The notes under the pieces were generated by a model. That model was not told the DNA's origin. It saw only the letters and a program-made list of their open reading frames with translations, and made no database searches. From positions 1 to 43,859 of the forward strand of contig DFDW01000026.1 of NCBI GenBank assembly GCA_002369315.1: a DNA stretch of 43,859 nucleotides. The letters run 5' to 3'. Below, piece by piece: positions 25,071 through 33,866 of this stretch. This DNA comes from Ruminococcaceae bacterium UBA3818 (GTDB taxonomy: Bacteria > Bacillota > Clostridia > Oscillospirales > Ruminococcaceae). How positions within the stretch are numbered: position 1 is the stretch's first letter; the number at the start of each line of letters is the position of its first letter. The position numbers and the translations under genes are program-made.

Positions 25071-25317
25071 TAAAAAGAAAACCGCCCTCGGGCCATTCAC
25101 GGCCGAAGGCGGTGTGTTTACCGCGGTTCCACTTCGATTTTTCACTTGATTACGCCCAATAACGGTGGCTTTTCCGCAGACCGATACTCATTTCCCGGTC
25201 CGTGCTGGCAGGCGCACTTGGCCGAATCCGTTTCCCAAAAGCACTTTCAGCGGGTCATGCTTTCTCTCTGTCGGGCGTTATCCGGTTACTTTTCCTGGTC
25301 ATCGCATTTATCATGTA
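25071..25317 (-). promoter_or_regulatory. T-box riboswitch leader of cysS
   Basis: The minus-strand transcript from about 25317 contains the Stem I region with the GATGA / AGGAAAAGTAA elements (25274-25302). The core T-box GTGGAACCGCGG occupies about 25121-25132, followed by a terminator stem ACCGCC...GGGCGGT (25081-25113) and a T-rich tail (25071-25080). Uncharged tRNA would stabilise the antiterminator. Cys specificity is inferred from the gene; several TGC triplets occur and I could not place the specifier loop with certainty. Confidence 0.85.
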
Positions 25318-25323
25318 TTTATT

Positions 25324-25352
25324 AACATAGCACGGTTTTTTCTCTTTGTCAA
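25324..25352 (-). promoter_or_regulatory. promoter of the T-box-cysS unit
   Basis: Consensus TTGACA (25347-25352), 17-bp spacer, TATGTT (25324-25329) on the minus strand, just after the end of pgsA. Confidence 0.85.
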
Positions 25353-25374
25353 GAACCGCAAACCGGCTTTCTTT

Positions 25375-25935
25375 TTACTTCATATCGCTGAGCACGGCCC
25401 GGTTTTTCCACAGGTAATTAACACCGCTCACAATCGTCAGCGCCAGCGTTAACCACATCAAAACTGTATTCAGCACCGATAACGCCGTTATGCCGATCCA
25501 CAGCTCTTCCTCCAGGTACATCTGAAAAATGGTGGCCGCCACCCAGATCATCTGGAGTACGGTTTTCATCTTTCCGAAGATATCCGCCGCAATTACGATG
25601 CCTTTGGGCGCCGCAATCAGCCGCAGGGAGGTGACGACAAATTCCCTGGCAATAATCACAATGATCACTGCCGCCGGTGTTGTCCACAAATCCACAAAGC
25701 AAATCAAGGCGGAAGTGACCAGAATCTTATCCGCCAGCGGGTCCATAAACTTACCAAAATCCGTAACCAAACCCTGTTTGCGCGCGATTTTCCCGTCCAG
25801 CGTATCGGTAAAAGACGCGGCGATAAACAAAATCAGTGCCCACAGATAATGATTGGAAAAAGGCAGTACCATGGCGGCCACAAAAAACGGGACCATCAGC
25901 ATCCGCAGGCAGGTCAGTTTATTGGGCAGGTTCAT
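25375..25935 (-). CDS. pgsA: CDP-diacylglycerol-glycerol-3-phosphate 3-phosphatidyltransferase
   Basis: 186 residues, integral membrane enzyme for the committed step of phosphatidylglycerol synthesis. The CDP-alcohol phosphotransferase motif is complete: DTLDG, then KIAR, then GKFMDPLAD (about 44-70). N-terminal MNLPNKLTCLRM is typical. Several hydrophobic helices follow. ATG at 25935 with AGAGG upstream. Last gene of the recA-recX-rimO-pgsA series. Confidence 0.95.
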   Translation of the reverse strand: MNLPNKLTCLRMLMVPFFVAAMVLPFSNHYLWALILFIAASFTDTLDGKIARKQGLVTDFGKFMDPLADKILVTSALICFVDLWTTPAAVIIVIIAREFVVTSLRLIAAPKGIVIAADIFGKMKTVLQMIWVAATIFQMYLEEELWIGITALSVLNTVLMWLTLALTIVSGVNYLWKNRAVLSDMK

Positions 25936-25978
25936 AAGAGCAATCCTCTTTTCTGTTGTATTCTAGGCAGCGGATTTT

Positions 25979-27304
25979 TTATAGCGCGCTGCCAATCAAA
26001 TCATAATCCAGCACATCGTCTACATGCACTGGCAGATACTGGCCTACCGCCAGCTTTTTCTTGCTGACAAAAAAGATTTTCCCGTCGATATCCGGCGCAT
26101 CCGCCGCGCTGCGGCCGAAATAGCTGGATGCGTAACGGTCATAGCCTTCCACAACGACCTCCAAATCGCTGCCTACCAGCTTCTGGTTGTACGCCTCCAT
26201 AATTCCCATCTGCAGTTCCATAATAATGTCTGCCCGGCGCTGGCGCACCTCGGGATCGATCTGGTCTTTCCGCTCCCCGGCCGGCGTTCCTTCTTCCGCC
26301 GAATAAGGGAAACAGCCCAGCCGCTCGAATTTTATCTGCTGAACAAATTGGCAAAGCGTTTCAAACTGTTCCTCCGTCTCGCCGGGGAATCCGGTGATCA
26401 GGGTCGTCCGCAGTATAATGCCCGGCACTTTCGCCCGAATCTTTTCCATCAAAGCGGTGAGCGATTCTCTGTCGCCGCGCCGGTTCATTTCTTTGAGCAC
26501 CTGCTTGTCACAATGCTGCAGCGGGATATCCAGATACTTGACAACTTTCTCCTCCTGGGCCATCACATCCAAAAGCTCGTCGGTAATCAAATCCGGGTAG
26601 GTATATAACACGCGAATCCAGTGAAGATTCTCAACCCGGGCCAACCGGCGCAAAAGTTCCGGCAGCATGGGCTTGCCGTACAAATCAACGCCATATCGGG
26701 TCGTATCCTGCGCCACCACATTCAATTCCGTTACGCCGTGATTCGCCAGATGTTGGGCCTCCGCCACGATTTTATCCATCTCTCTGCTGCGGTAGCGCCC
26801 GCGAATCATCGGGATGGCACAGTAGGTGCAGCGATTATCGCAGCCCTCCGCAATTTTCAAATAAGCAAAAAACGGAAGGTTGGAGACGATCCGATCTCCT
26901 TCCAGCGGCAGCGCCTCTTTGGGACCGAACCGACGCACTTTTTCGCCTGCCAGGGCCTTTTCGATCGCGTCGCAAATCTCCTCATTGGAACCGATACCCA
27001 AAATGACGTCGGCCTCCGGAATTTCCTTGGCCATTTCCTCCTGATACCGCTCCGCCAGACAGCCGGTGACGCAGATCACTTTGATCCGCCCTTCTTTTTT
27101 GAGCGTGACAAATTCCAGGATGTTTTCAATGGACTCCTGCTTGGCGCTTTCGATAAATCCACAGGTGTTGACGATCACCACATCGCAGGTACCGGAATCG
27201 GTATGAATCTGATATCCCCGTTCCCTGAGTTTCGCCAATATGATTTCCGCGTCCACCTGATTTTTAGAACATCCAAGGGACACCATTCCCACTTTGATTG
27301 CCAT
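25979..27304 (-). CDS. rimO: ribosomal protein S12 methylthiotransferase
   Basis: 441 residues, radical-SAM enzyme that adds a methylthio group to an Asp of ribosomal protein S12. The N-terminal UPF0004 domain has its Cys ligands in SLGCSKNQVD, NTCGFIESA and VTGCLAERY. The radical-SAM CxxxCxxC is CDNRCTYC (about 147-154). The C-terminal TRAM domain is present (VGQYLPVHVDDVLDYDLIG). The SLGCSKN signature separates RimO from MiaB. Starts 3 bp after recX. Confidence 0.96.
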   Translation of the reverse strand: MAIKVGMVSLGCSKNQVDAEIILAKLRERGYQIHTDSGTCDVVIVNTCGFIESAKQESIENILEFVTLKKEGRIKVICVTGCLAERYQEEMAKEIPEADVILGIGSNEEICDAIEKALAGEKVRRFGPKEALPLEGDRIVSNLPFFAYLKIAEGCDNRCTYCAIPMIRGRYRSREMDKIVAEAQHLANHGVTELNVVAQDTTRYGVDLYGKPMLPELLRRLARVENLHWIRVLYTYPDLITDELLDVMAQEEKVVKYLDIPLQHCDKQVLKEMNRRGDRESLTALMEKIRAKVPGIILRTTLITGFPGETEEQFETLCQFVQQIKFERLGCFPYSAEEGTPAGERKDQIDPEVRQRRADIIMELQMGIMEAYNQKLVGSDLEVVVEGYDRYASSYFGRSAADAPDIDGKIFFVSKKKLAVGQYLPVHVDDVLDYDLIGSAL

Positions 27305-27307
27305 AGT

Positions 27308-27943
27308 TTACTCCTCTATTTCGCTAAAATTCCGCAGTGCCGAACGGATCTGTTCATAATCATATCCCAATCGCAGCAGCCCGTTCACCGCTTTATTCCG
27401 CCCTTTCGGGTCGCCGTCCGCCAAATAGCGGGCGTATTTGCGGCGGATCAGCCCTGCCAGCTGTTCTTCCGCCTCATCCTCCCCAAAAGAATCCCTCATT
27501 TCCTCCAGGACTTCCTCAACCAGCTCCCGGTCAAAACCTTTCTGCATCAGTCCCTGGCGGATGCGCCGCGGACCGTATTTTTTCTCCTGCCACAGCATAG
27601 ACGCCCATCGGCGGGCATAGGCAGCATCGTCCACCAGTCCCAACTCCGCCATCCGACGCGTCACTTCGGCAGCGATTTCTTCCGGTACCGATTTGCACAG
27701 CTTGTCAAACAGCTCTTTCTGGCTGTGACTCCGGCTTTCCAGCAAGTACAGCGCCCGTTCCCGGGCACGCCGGCGGTCGCAAAGCGTTCGGATTTCATCC
27801 AGCCGCTGCGGTGTGATCTCCTGGCCAACCCGCAGCCCCGTTTCCGCCAAAACTTCTGCGCTTACCGTAAGGGCATATTCATCCTCCACAAACAGATGAT
27901 ACCCCTTTTTCTTCGCTTTTTCAATCGATGTAATCCGAAGCAT
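27308..27943 (-). CDS. recX: RecA regulatory protein RecX
   Basis: 211 residues, helical three-tandem-repeat protein that modulates RecA filaments. Recognisable pieces are ARERALYLLESRSHSQKELFDKL, the VDDAAYARRWA segment, GPRRIRQGLMQKGFD and the C-terminal RKYARYL. The ATG overlaps the recA stop codon (TAATG), a strong sign of translational coupling. Confidence 0.92.
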   Translation of the reverse strand: MLRITSIEKAKKKGYHLFVEDEYALTVSAEVLAETGLRVGQEITPQRLDEIRTLCDRRRARERALYLLESRSHSQKELFDKLCKSVPEEIAAEVTRRMAELGLVDDAAYARRWASMLWQEKKYGPRRIRQGLMQKGFDRELVEEVLEEMRDSFGEDEAEEQLAGLIRRKYARYLADGDPKGRNKAVNGLLRLGYDYEQIRSALRNFSEIEE

Positions 27944-29067
27944 TACTCATCCACTTCCACATCGATATTAACCGATGCTTTTCCTTTGGCTTCTGCCGCC
28001 GGGGCAACCGGCGATGCAGCCGGTTCGGAAACGGCTGCGGCCTCTTTTTTCGGCGCAACGGTCTTTCCGCCGCGGGCAAAGCTCAGCCGGTCGGCGTCCG
28101 CGCGGATCATTTTATCGATCTCATCGGCAAAATCCGGATGCTCCTGCAGATAAATCTTTACGTTATCCCGGCCCTGCCCCAGGCGCTCTCCCTTATAGCT
28201 GAACCACGCACCGGATTTGTTGATGATATCCAATTTCACCGCCAAATCCAATATCTCTCCTGCGCGGGAAATGCCGGTACCATACATAATATCGAACTCC
28301 GCCTCTTTAAAGGGAGGCGCTACCTTATTTTTCACAATTTTAACCCGGGTACGGTTGCCAATCATTTCTGTTCCGTTTTTCAACTGTTCGACCCGGCGGA
28401 CTTCCATCCGGACAGAAGAATAGAATTTCAGCGCGCGGCCGCCAGGGGTCACTTCCGGGTTGCCGTATACCACGCCGACTTTCTCACGCAGCTGGTTGAT
28501 AAACACCGCCACTGTATTGGATTTGGAAACAATACCGGTGAGCTTGCGCAGCGCCTGGCTCATCAGACGCGCCTGCAGGCCCACATGAGCGTCGCCCATC
28601 TCGCCCTCGATTTCCGCTTTTGGCACCATGGCGGCTACCGAGTCAAGCACGATCACATCAATGGCGCCGGAACGGACCAGCGCTTCGGCGATCTCCAGTG
28701 CCTGCTCGCCGGTATCCGGCTGAGAAACCAGGAGCGAATCGATATCCACGCCCAGCGCCTTTGCATATACCGGGTCCAAAGCGTGCTCCACATCGATGAA
28801 CGCCGCCTCGCCGCCAGCTTTCTGCGCCTGGGCGATGATATGCAGCGCAACCGTGGTCTTACCGGAACTTTCCGGTCCATAGATCTCTACAATACGCCCT
28901 CTGGGCACGCCGCCAATACCAAGCGCCATATCCAGCGAAATGGAGCCGGTGGAAATGGCTTCCACATTGAGCGTGGCGGTGGAGCCCAATTTCATGATCG
29001 CTCCTTTTCCAAACTGCTTTTCAATTTGGCTGATTGCCGTTTCAATCGCTTTTTGTTTATCTACCAT
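27943..29067 (-). CDS. recA: recombinase RecA
   Basis: 374 residues, strand-exchange protein and LexA co-protease. Walker A GPESSGKT, the LLVSQPDTGEQALEI region, loop L1 and loop L2 around NQLREKVGVVYGNPE, and VTPGGRALKFY are all conserved. The C-terminal tail is Ala/Lys-rich and acidic at its end. The start is the ATG at 29067, 4 nt after GGAGAAG; a longer in-frame version is rejected. Controlled by its own promoter with a putative LexA box upstream. Confidence 0.98.
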   Translation of the reverse strand: MVDKQKAIETAISQIEKQFGKGAIMKLGSTATLNVEAISTGSISLDMALGIGGVPRGRIVEIYGPESSGKTTVALHIIAQAQKAGGEAAFIDVEHALDPVYAKALGVDIDSLLVSQPDTGEQALEIAEALVRSGAIDVIVLDSVAAMVPKAEIEGEMGDAHVGLQARLMSQALRKLTGIVSKSNTVAVFINQLREKVGVVYGNPEVTPGGRALKFYSSVRMEVRRVEQLKNGTEMIGNRTRVKIVKNKVAPPFKEAEFDIMYGTGISRAGEILDLAVKLDIINKSGAWFSYKGERLGQGRDNVKIYLQEHPDFADEIDKMIRADADRLSFARGGKTVAPKKEAAAVSEPAASPVAPAAEAKGKASVNIDVEVDE

Positions 29068-29270
29068 ATTCTTCTCCATTCTGCGCCAAAAAGCGCTGTT
29101 CTTTCCGAAAAAGCACCGCATGCAAACGCTGCTGCGTCAGTACGCAACGGCGAGTGCCATCTTCCATTTTCTTTTTCGCCGCAAAGGGCGCATCCTGCGT
29201 ATATCCGCCGGAAAATCCGCTTTTCTTTTGTGAAAAGACGATTTTCGGCAGCAGCGGCTCTCTTGCTGTT

Positions 29271-29299
29271 ATTATACCTTATTCCTTCGTTGGATGCAA
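29271..29299 (-). promoter_or_regulatory. recA promoter
   Basis: Minus-strand TTGCAT (29294-29299), 17-bp spacer, TATAAT (29271-29276); leader of about 200 nt before recA. Confidence 0.75.
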
Positions 29300-29317
29300 C
29301 CGATTTGCGCGAAAAAT

Positions 29318-29331
29318 CGAACATATATTCT
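29318..29331. promoter_or_regulatory. putative LexA (SOS) box
   Basis: CGAACATATATTCT matches the Gram-positive LexA consensus CGAACATATGTTCG at 12 of 14 positions. It lies 18 bp upstream of the recA -35 and 31 bp before the -35 of the divergent GntR gene. Confidence 0.5.
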
Positions 29332-29362
29332 TTTCTTTTTTCGTCTATCTGTACAATTTTGG

Positions 29363-29391
29363 TTGCGAAAAAAACGCCGTTGTATTATAAT
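29363..29391 (+). promoter_or_regulatory. promoter of the GntR regulator
   Basis: TTGCGA (29363-29368), 17-bp spacer, TATAAT (29386-29391), about 110 nt before the start codon. Confidence 0.7.
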
Positions 29392-29500
29392 AGGAATAGT
29401 TTTTACAAATCATTTTCTGCCGAAAACGTCTCCGTATCCCGGTACGCTTCGGCAGTATCCCGTTTCAATGGATCATCCCGCAGGAAAAGGATTGAAAAAC

Positions 29501-30199
29501 ATGAGAGACAATACATTATCGAATGGTTATTCCCTGGCCGACAAAGTGTTTAAAAAATTGGAGGAAGAGATTTTAAACGGCGCGTTAAAAGCCGGAGAGA
29601 ATCTGACGGAACTGCGCATTTCCGCCCGTCTCGGCGTTAGCCGTACCCCTGTTCGGGAGGCCATCCACCGGCTGGAACAGGAAGGGCTGGTACAATTGAC
29701 CCCCAACAAAGGCGCTGTGGTCGTCGGTGTCAGCGAAAAGGACCTTCGTGATATTTACGATATCCGCATGAAGCTGGAAGGCCTTGCTTCCCGTTGGGCC
29801 GCGGAGCATATCACAGAAGAAGAAACCAAATCCCTGCGTGATATTCTGGAGCTTCAGGAATTCTACACCGCCAAGGGCGATCTGGAGCAGCTGCGGAACC
29901 TGGATTCGCAGTTCCATGAACGAATTTATGAAATCAGCGGCAGCCGGACCCTCCGCCAGACGCTGAGCAGCCTGCACCATTCCGTGCAGCGGTACCGCAA
30001 AATGTCTTTTGCCACAAAAGGCCGCGCCCAAAAGGTGATGGGCGAACATCAGCGCATTGTCGACGCTATCGCCGCCCACGACCCGGACACGGCGGAGAAA
30101 GCTACTTTTGATCACATTGAGATGGCTGCCACCAATATGCTGAAAAATCTCGGCCTCGCTGATGAGGCGGAAACGGAATCCGGCGGCGCGGCGCAATAA
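29501..30199 (+). CDS. GntR/FadR-family transcriptional regulator
   Basis: 232 residues. N-terminal winged helix (about 10-75) with LTELRISARLGVSRTPVREAIHRLEQEGLV, the FadR-type recognition helix. The C-terminal all-helical FCD ligand domain (about 85-220) has DIYDIRMKLEG, DSQFHERIYEISG and EHQRIVDAI; its Asp/His residues would bind a metal and an organic acid. No catabolic gene is adjacent, so the ligand and targets cannot be guessed. ATG at 29501 with AAAGG upstream; an in-frame TTG three codons earlier is possible. Confidence 0.9.
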   Translation: MRDNTLSNGYSLADKVFKKLEEEILNGALKAGENLTELRISARLGVSRTPVREAIHRLEQEGLVQLTPNKGAVVVGVSEKDLRDIYDIRMKLEGLASRWAAEHITEEETKSLRDILELQEFYTAKGDLEQLRNLDSQFHERIYEISGSRTLRQTLSSLHHSVQRYRKMSFATKGRAQKVMGEHQRIVDAIAAHDPDTAEKATFDHIEMAATNMLKNLGLADEAETESGGAAQ

Positions 30200-30216
30200 T
30201 CACTGCATCAGAACAG

Positions 30217-30251
30217 AAAAAAGGCCTTTGCCATGCGGCAAAGGCCTTTTT
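30217..30251. terminator. bidirectional terminator between gntR and ferredoxin
   Basis: Stem AAAAAGGCCTTTGCC/GGCAAAGGCCTTTTT with an ATGC loop, A-run on the left and T-run on the right, between convergent genes. Confidence 0.9.
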
Positions 30252-30262
30252 AAGCACGCAAA

Positions 30263-30433
30263 TTATTTCTCAGAAGGAGCGCCAACCGGGCAAACGCCAG
30301 CGCAAGCACCACAGCTGATGCAGGTACCTTCGTCGATTACGTATTTGCCGTCACCAGCAGAAATAGCGGAAACGGGGCACTCTGCCTCGCAGGCACCGCA
30401 GCTGATGCACTCGTCAGAAATTACATATGCCAT
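30263..30433 (-). CDS. 2[4Fe-4S] ferredoxin
   Basis: 56 residues, small clostridial-type ferredoxin, an electron carrier. Two CxxCxxCxxxCP clusters are complete: CISCGACEAECP near the N terminus and CISCGACAGVCP in the second half. The repeat symmetry of the two halves is clear. The start is the ATG at 30433 after GGAGGTGG. Confidence 0.95.
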   Translation of the reverse strand: MAYVISDECISCGACEAECPVSAISAGDGKYVIDEGTCISCGACAGVCPVGAPSEK

Positions 30434-30464
30434 TGCAAATCCACCTCCATATCATTTTGACAAC

Positions 30465-30492
30465 ATTGTATCACGTTCCCAAAAAAAATCAA
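30465..30492 (-). promoter_or_regulatory. ferredoxin promoter
   Basis: Minus-strand TTGATT (30487-30492), 16-bp spacer, TACAAT (30465-30470), about 30 nt before the start codon. Confidence 0.65.
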
Positions 30493-30529
30493 CCGTTTCC
30501 GGTGATTTTTCTCGCCGCTTACAGAATCT

Positions 30530-31396
30530 TTACTCCATGATTTCCTTAAGCGCTTCCATCTCTTTTTTATCCACTTTGATCTTTCCGTCCCGAAGCAAAT
30601 GAACCTCTTCCTTCGGATAAACTCTCGCCGGCGCATCGGGGTTCGCGTCCAGCCGCACTTTCAAAAGTCCGGAAAGCAGGTTCACTTCCACAACCTTGCC
30701 TTTTCCCTCAGCAGTCTCCACCAGCGCTCCAACCTTCGGGGTGGTGCGCAGCAGATCTTCATAAGCCTCCTGCTCGTATTTTAAGCAGCACATCAGCCTT
30801 CCGCAGGTGCCGGAAATCTTCACCGGATTCAGCGACAGGCTTTGTTCCTTTGCCATTTTGATGGATACCGGCTGGAATTCTCCCAAAAAAGTGGAGCAGC
30901 AAAACGGGCGCCCGCAGATACCCAGTCCGCCCAGCATTTTCGCCTCATCCCGAACGCCGATCTGCCGCAGCTCGATACGGGTCCTGAACACCGAAGCCAA
31001 ATCCTTGACCAGCTCCCGAAAATCCACCCGGCCGTCAGCGGTGAAATAAAAAAGGATTTTGTTGTTGTCAAACGTATACTCCACGTCCACCAGCTTCATA
31101 TCCAGCTTGTGGGCGGCGATTTTTTCATTGCAGATTTTGGCCGCGCTGATTTGTTTTTCCCGGTTTTTCCGCATCTGCGCCAAATCTTCCTCTGTCGCTT
31201 TCCGGATCACCTTTTTCAAGGGCTTCACAATATTATCGTCACTGACCTGCCGGTTTTCCATCGCCACTTCGCCGCATTCCACGCCGCGGGCCGTTTCCAC
31301 GATCACATGATCTTCCTTTTTTACCTGAATGCCGGCGGGGTCAAAATAATAAACCTTACCGACCTGTTTGAATCTTACGCCGATTACTTCCGCCAT
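30530..31396 (-). CDS. ricT: RicT/YaaT, PSP1-domain regulator
   Basis: 288 residues. In Bacillus, RicT works with RicA and RicF in a Fe-S complex that supports RNase Y-dependent mRNA maturation and sporulation. The PSP1 domain and the Cys-rich motifs GICGRPFCCSTFL and TCGRLMCCLKYE, which supply Fe-S ligands, are present. The start is the ATG at 31396, 4 nt after GGGAGG, with 12 bp to holB. RicA and RicF are not in the window. The darA-holB-ricT order is as in Bacillus (yaaQ...holB-yaaT) without yaaR. Confidence 0.93.
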   Translation of the reverse strand: MAEVIGVRFKQVGKVYYFDPAGIQVKKEDHVIVETARGVECGEVAMENRQVSDDNIVKPLKKVIRKATEEDLAQMRKNREKQISAAKICNEKIAAHKLDMKLVDVEYTFDNNKILFYFTADGRVDFRELVKDLASVFRTRIELRQIGVRDEAKMLGGLGICGRPFCCSTFLGEFQPVSIKMAKEQSLSLNPVKISGTCGRLMCCLKYEQEAYEDLLRTTPKVGALVETAEGKGKVVEVNLLSGLLKVRLDANPDAPARVYPKEEVHLLRDGKIKVDKKEMEALKEIME

Positions 31397-31408
31397 GGTT
31401 CCTCCCAT

Positions 31409-32368
31409 TTATTCTTCCAAAGCACTGCCGATTCCGGCGCCCAGCCAGGTAGTCAGCAGCGGCATTCCCATGTTCTGACGGGCATACTCCATACCCTGCT
31501 CTATTATATCAAGTACTTTGCCCGCCTGCAATGGGAGAATCCGGTACTGGCGGCCGTTTTTTTTCAAAAAGGCATCCGTCGTATTCTGTGCCAGCAGTTG
31601 GCGGATCTGCGCCAAACAGCAAAGCAGCCCCTCCCGGTCGTTTTCAAAACCGGACAGCACCTGCAAAATGCCAAATCGGTCCGCCCGCTCCATTTTTTCA
31701 CAGAGGCCGGCCGCTTTCTCCAAAATCAAAGCATACTGCCCGTCAGCCAAAAGTCTTTTTGCCAGCCCGACATTTCCGCCGCTGCGCCCCGCCGCTGCGT
31801 GGGCTTTTTCCGCATCCAATTCCGGCATCTGATCCAGCAAGGCCCTGACTGCCGCCTCTTCGCCGGGCGCTTCCATCGTCAGCGTAATCACCCGGGACCG
31901 CACCGTTTCCAACAGATGGAACCGGTTGTCGCAGGTCAGAATGAACATGACGCCGGCAGGCGGTTCTTCCAGCAGTTTCAGCAGTGCGTTTTGGGCCCAG
32001 GCGGTCATATACTGTGTTTCGCACAGGATATAGACCTTTCGCGGCGCTTCGTTAGGCTTGATCCACGCGTCTGCCCGCAGCCGTTCCACCTGCTCCTTTT
32101 TGAAGGACTTTTTTCCTGGTTCCGGCGCGATCCATTGCACATCCGGATGAATGTCCTTCCAAATCTTTTTGCAGTGCCGGCACTGGCCGCAGGGGGCGTT
32201 TTCCCCTTCGCACAATGCGGCGGCGGCAATCATCCGGGCAAAAGTTTTCCGGCCGGTCCCCTCCTGGCCTTCCAATAAAATTCCATGCGGAAAGCGCCCG
32301 TCTCTTTGGTAAAAGACGAGCGCCTCTTTCGCTTTGTTATTTCCGAAAAAACGGTCTAATAACGTCAT
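31409..32368 (-). CDS. holB: DNA polymerase III subunit delta prime
   Basis: 319 residues, clamp-loader subunit. AAA+ fold with P-loop-like GQEGTGRKT, a zinc module with four Cys (CEGENAPCGQCRHC), the QNALLKLLEEPP helix and VRSRVITL (the SRC-type motif, here Ser-Arg-Val). Between darA and ricT with short gaps. Confidence 0.93.
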   Translation of the reverse strand: MTLLDRFFGNNKAKEALVFYQRDGRFPHGILLEGQEGTGRKTFARMIAAAALCEGENAPCGQCRHCKKIWKDIHPDVQWIAPEPGKKSFKKEQVERLRADAWIKPNEAPRKVYILCETQYMTAWAQNALLKLLEEPPAGVMFILTCDNRFHLLETVRSRVITLTMEAPGEEAAVRALLDQMPELDAEKAHAAAGRSGGNVGLAKRLLADGQYALILEKAAGLCEKMERADRFGILQVLSGFENDREGLLCCLAQIRQLLAQNTTDAFLKKNGRQYRILPLQAGKVLDIIEQGMEYARQNMGMPLLTTWLGAGIGSALEE

Positions 32369-32386
32369 CCTGCTTCGACCTCGGAA

Positions 32387-32710
32387 TTACAGTTTCTTAA
32401 ACTGTTCCACATCCAGCACAAAGATGGTGGCACCGCCAACAGTGACCTCTACCGGGAAAGACGTGTACATGCCCACGCCATAAGAAGCGGAAGAAGGAAC
32501 CATCTGTTTTCTCTTTTTGCTGTGCTCGCCGATAACATTGATTGCCTTTTCCACATTTTCATCCTCGGTACCAATCAGGAACGTCGTGTTGCCGCTCATC
32601 AGGAAGCCGCCGGTGGTGGCCAGTTTCGTGACCGAAAAATTATTTTTGGTCAGCGCGGAAGAAACCATAGAGCTGTCATCACTGGAAACAATAGCAAGAA
32701 TTAATTTCAT
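32387..32710 (-). CDS. darA: cyclic-di-AMP receptor DarA (PII-like)
   Basis: 107 residues, standard length. MKLILAIVSSDDS at the start, KLATTGGFLMSGNTTFLIG and the C-terminal GGATIFVLDVEQF are the DarA/PstA signatures; TGGFL and the following loop form the c-di-AMP pocket in the known structures. The output partner is unknown. First gene of the operon. Confidence 0.93.
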   Translation of the reverse strand: MKLILAIVSSDDSSMVSSALTKNNFSVTKLATTGGFLMSGNTTFLIGTEDENVEKAINVIGEHSKKRKQMVPSSASYGVGMYTSFPVEVTVGGATIFVLDVEQFKKL

Positions 32711-32749
32711 ATATAACCCTCCTTTAGCAGCAATCTTTTGCTTGGCTTT

Positions 32750-32755
32750 ATTATA
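32750..32755 (-). promoter_or_regulatory. extended -10 promoter element of darA-holB-ricT
   Basis: Minus-strand TGCTATAAT (extended -10 at 32750-32758); a -35 is poor (TAGAAT at 17-bp spacing). About 40 nt before darA. Confidence 0.6.
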
Positions 32756-32827
32756 GCATAAATTGCCAGATAATTCTATAGATTTTTTGATTACAAAGCT
32801 GTTAATTTTGTATAAACTTGAACAACC

Positions 32828-33862
32828 CTAATGCTTTTTACATTTCTCCCGGATTGCCATCGCCAGATCCACCAGCTTTCCGATAACCGGCCGGTAGGTG
32901 TAGTTCCATTCACCGGCGTATTCGTCCAGCTGACCGTTAAATCCCTTTTTAAACCGGTACAGTCCATACATCGGCCCATTCTCGTCCAGATTTCCGGACA
33001 CGCCCTGAAAATCGTACAGGGTGCAGCCGGTCTGTACCGCCCAGCGGATCATCTCCCACTGCATCAGGTAGTTGGGCATCACATTGCGGTATACGTTATC
33101 CGAAGCGCCGTAAACATAGCAGGTTTTGCCCGCGTAATTGGTTGCAATGGCGCCGCAGACGGGGCTGCCTTCGTAAAATCCCATATACAGCCGCGCATGC
33201 TCGCCCAGCGCATCCAACATCCGGGCGAAATAGCTTTTGGGCCGCACGCGGAACCCGTCCCGCTCACCGGTTGTCTGCATGATGCGGACAAAATCATCCA
33301 GATACTCCTGCCCCACAACCTTGACCTGTACGCCATGCTTCATGGCGACTCTCACATTGTAGCGGGTTTTCTGGGTCAAATTTTGAAAAAGCTCTTCCTC
33401 GCTTCGACCGTTCAAAAACAGGTGATAGTTAAAACGCGCCTGGATGGTCTCAAAGCCCTCCGGCCCCGCGAAAAGGGAAAACCCCAGTTCTTTCATGGTC
33501 TGAGCCGTCTGATCGTCAGAGGCCAAAACTTCCGGATCCCATTTGAGCTGGTAGGCATGATACTTCTTTGCCAGCTGGTCCAGTCCGCTTTTGAGTTCTT
33601 TTAACAGCGCCCGGTTTTCCAAATCGCAGACCGGACCGCGGGGTGAGTATAAAAGCGCCGCGCCGATCACCGGCAATTTCTGCACCAGCACAGCGCAGCC
33701 GGCGGCAATCTTCCCGGCGGCGTCCCGCACGACGACGACTTCGCCTTTCCAGTTGTTTTTCACCTGAAACCAGCGGGTGGACTGGGTAAATCCGCCGCGG
33801 GGATGACTTTTACAGAAAGCTTCGTATTCCTCGTATTGTTCCGGCCGCAAAATTTCCGTCAT
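32828..33862 (-). CDS. FemA/B/X-family peptidyltransferase for peptidoglycan bridge
   Basis: 344 residues, two GNAT-like domains. The family adds amino acids from aminoacyl-tRNA to lipid II or the stem peptide. Seen are FTQSTRWFQVKNNW near the N terminus, LLYSPRGPVCD, LTQKTRYNVRVAMKHGV, YVYGASDNVYRNVMPNYLMQWEMIRWA and YDFQGVSG...GLYRFKKGFN, all standard. The single-gene occurrence suggests the FemX-type first addition. Starts 4 bp after queG. Confidence 0.9.
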   Translation of the reverse strand: MTEILRPEQYEEYEAFCKSHPRGGFTQSTRWFQVKNNWKGEVVVVRDAAGKIAAGCAVLVQKLPVIGAALLYSPRGPVCDLENRALLKELKSGLDQLAKKYHAYQLKWDPEVLASDDQTAQTMKELGFSLFAGPEGFETIQARFNYHLFLNGRSEEELFQNLTQKTRYNVRVAMKHGVQVKVVGQEYLDDFVRIMQTTGERDGFRVRPKSYFARMLDALGEHARLYMGFYEGSPVCGAIATNYAGKTCYVYGASDNVYRNVMPNYLMQWEMIRWAVQTGCTLYDFQGVSGNLDENGPMYGLYRFKKGFNGQLDEYAGEWNYTYRPVIGKLVDLAMAIREKCKKH

Positions 33863-33866
33863 ATGC

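Noticed and set aside
23311..25149. A very long (612-codon) plus-strand open frame opposite cysS
   Set aside because: It lies antisense to a fully conserved CysRS gene, covers the T-box leader, and has no Shine-Dalgarno or protein-like motif. It is a by-product of GC-rich codon use on the other strand.
26621..28153. A 510-codon plus-strand open frame across rimO, recX and recA
   Set aside because: Spans three conserved genes on the opposite strand and shows no motif or start signal.
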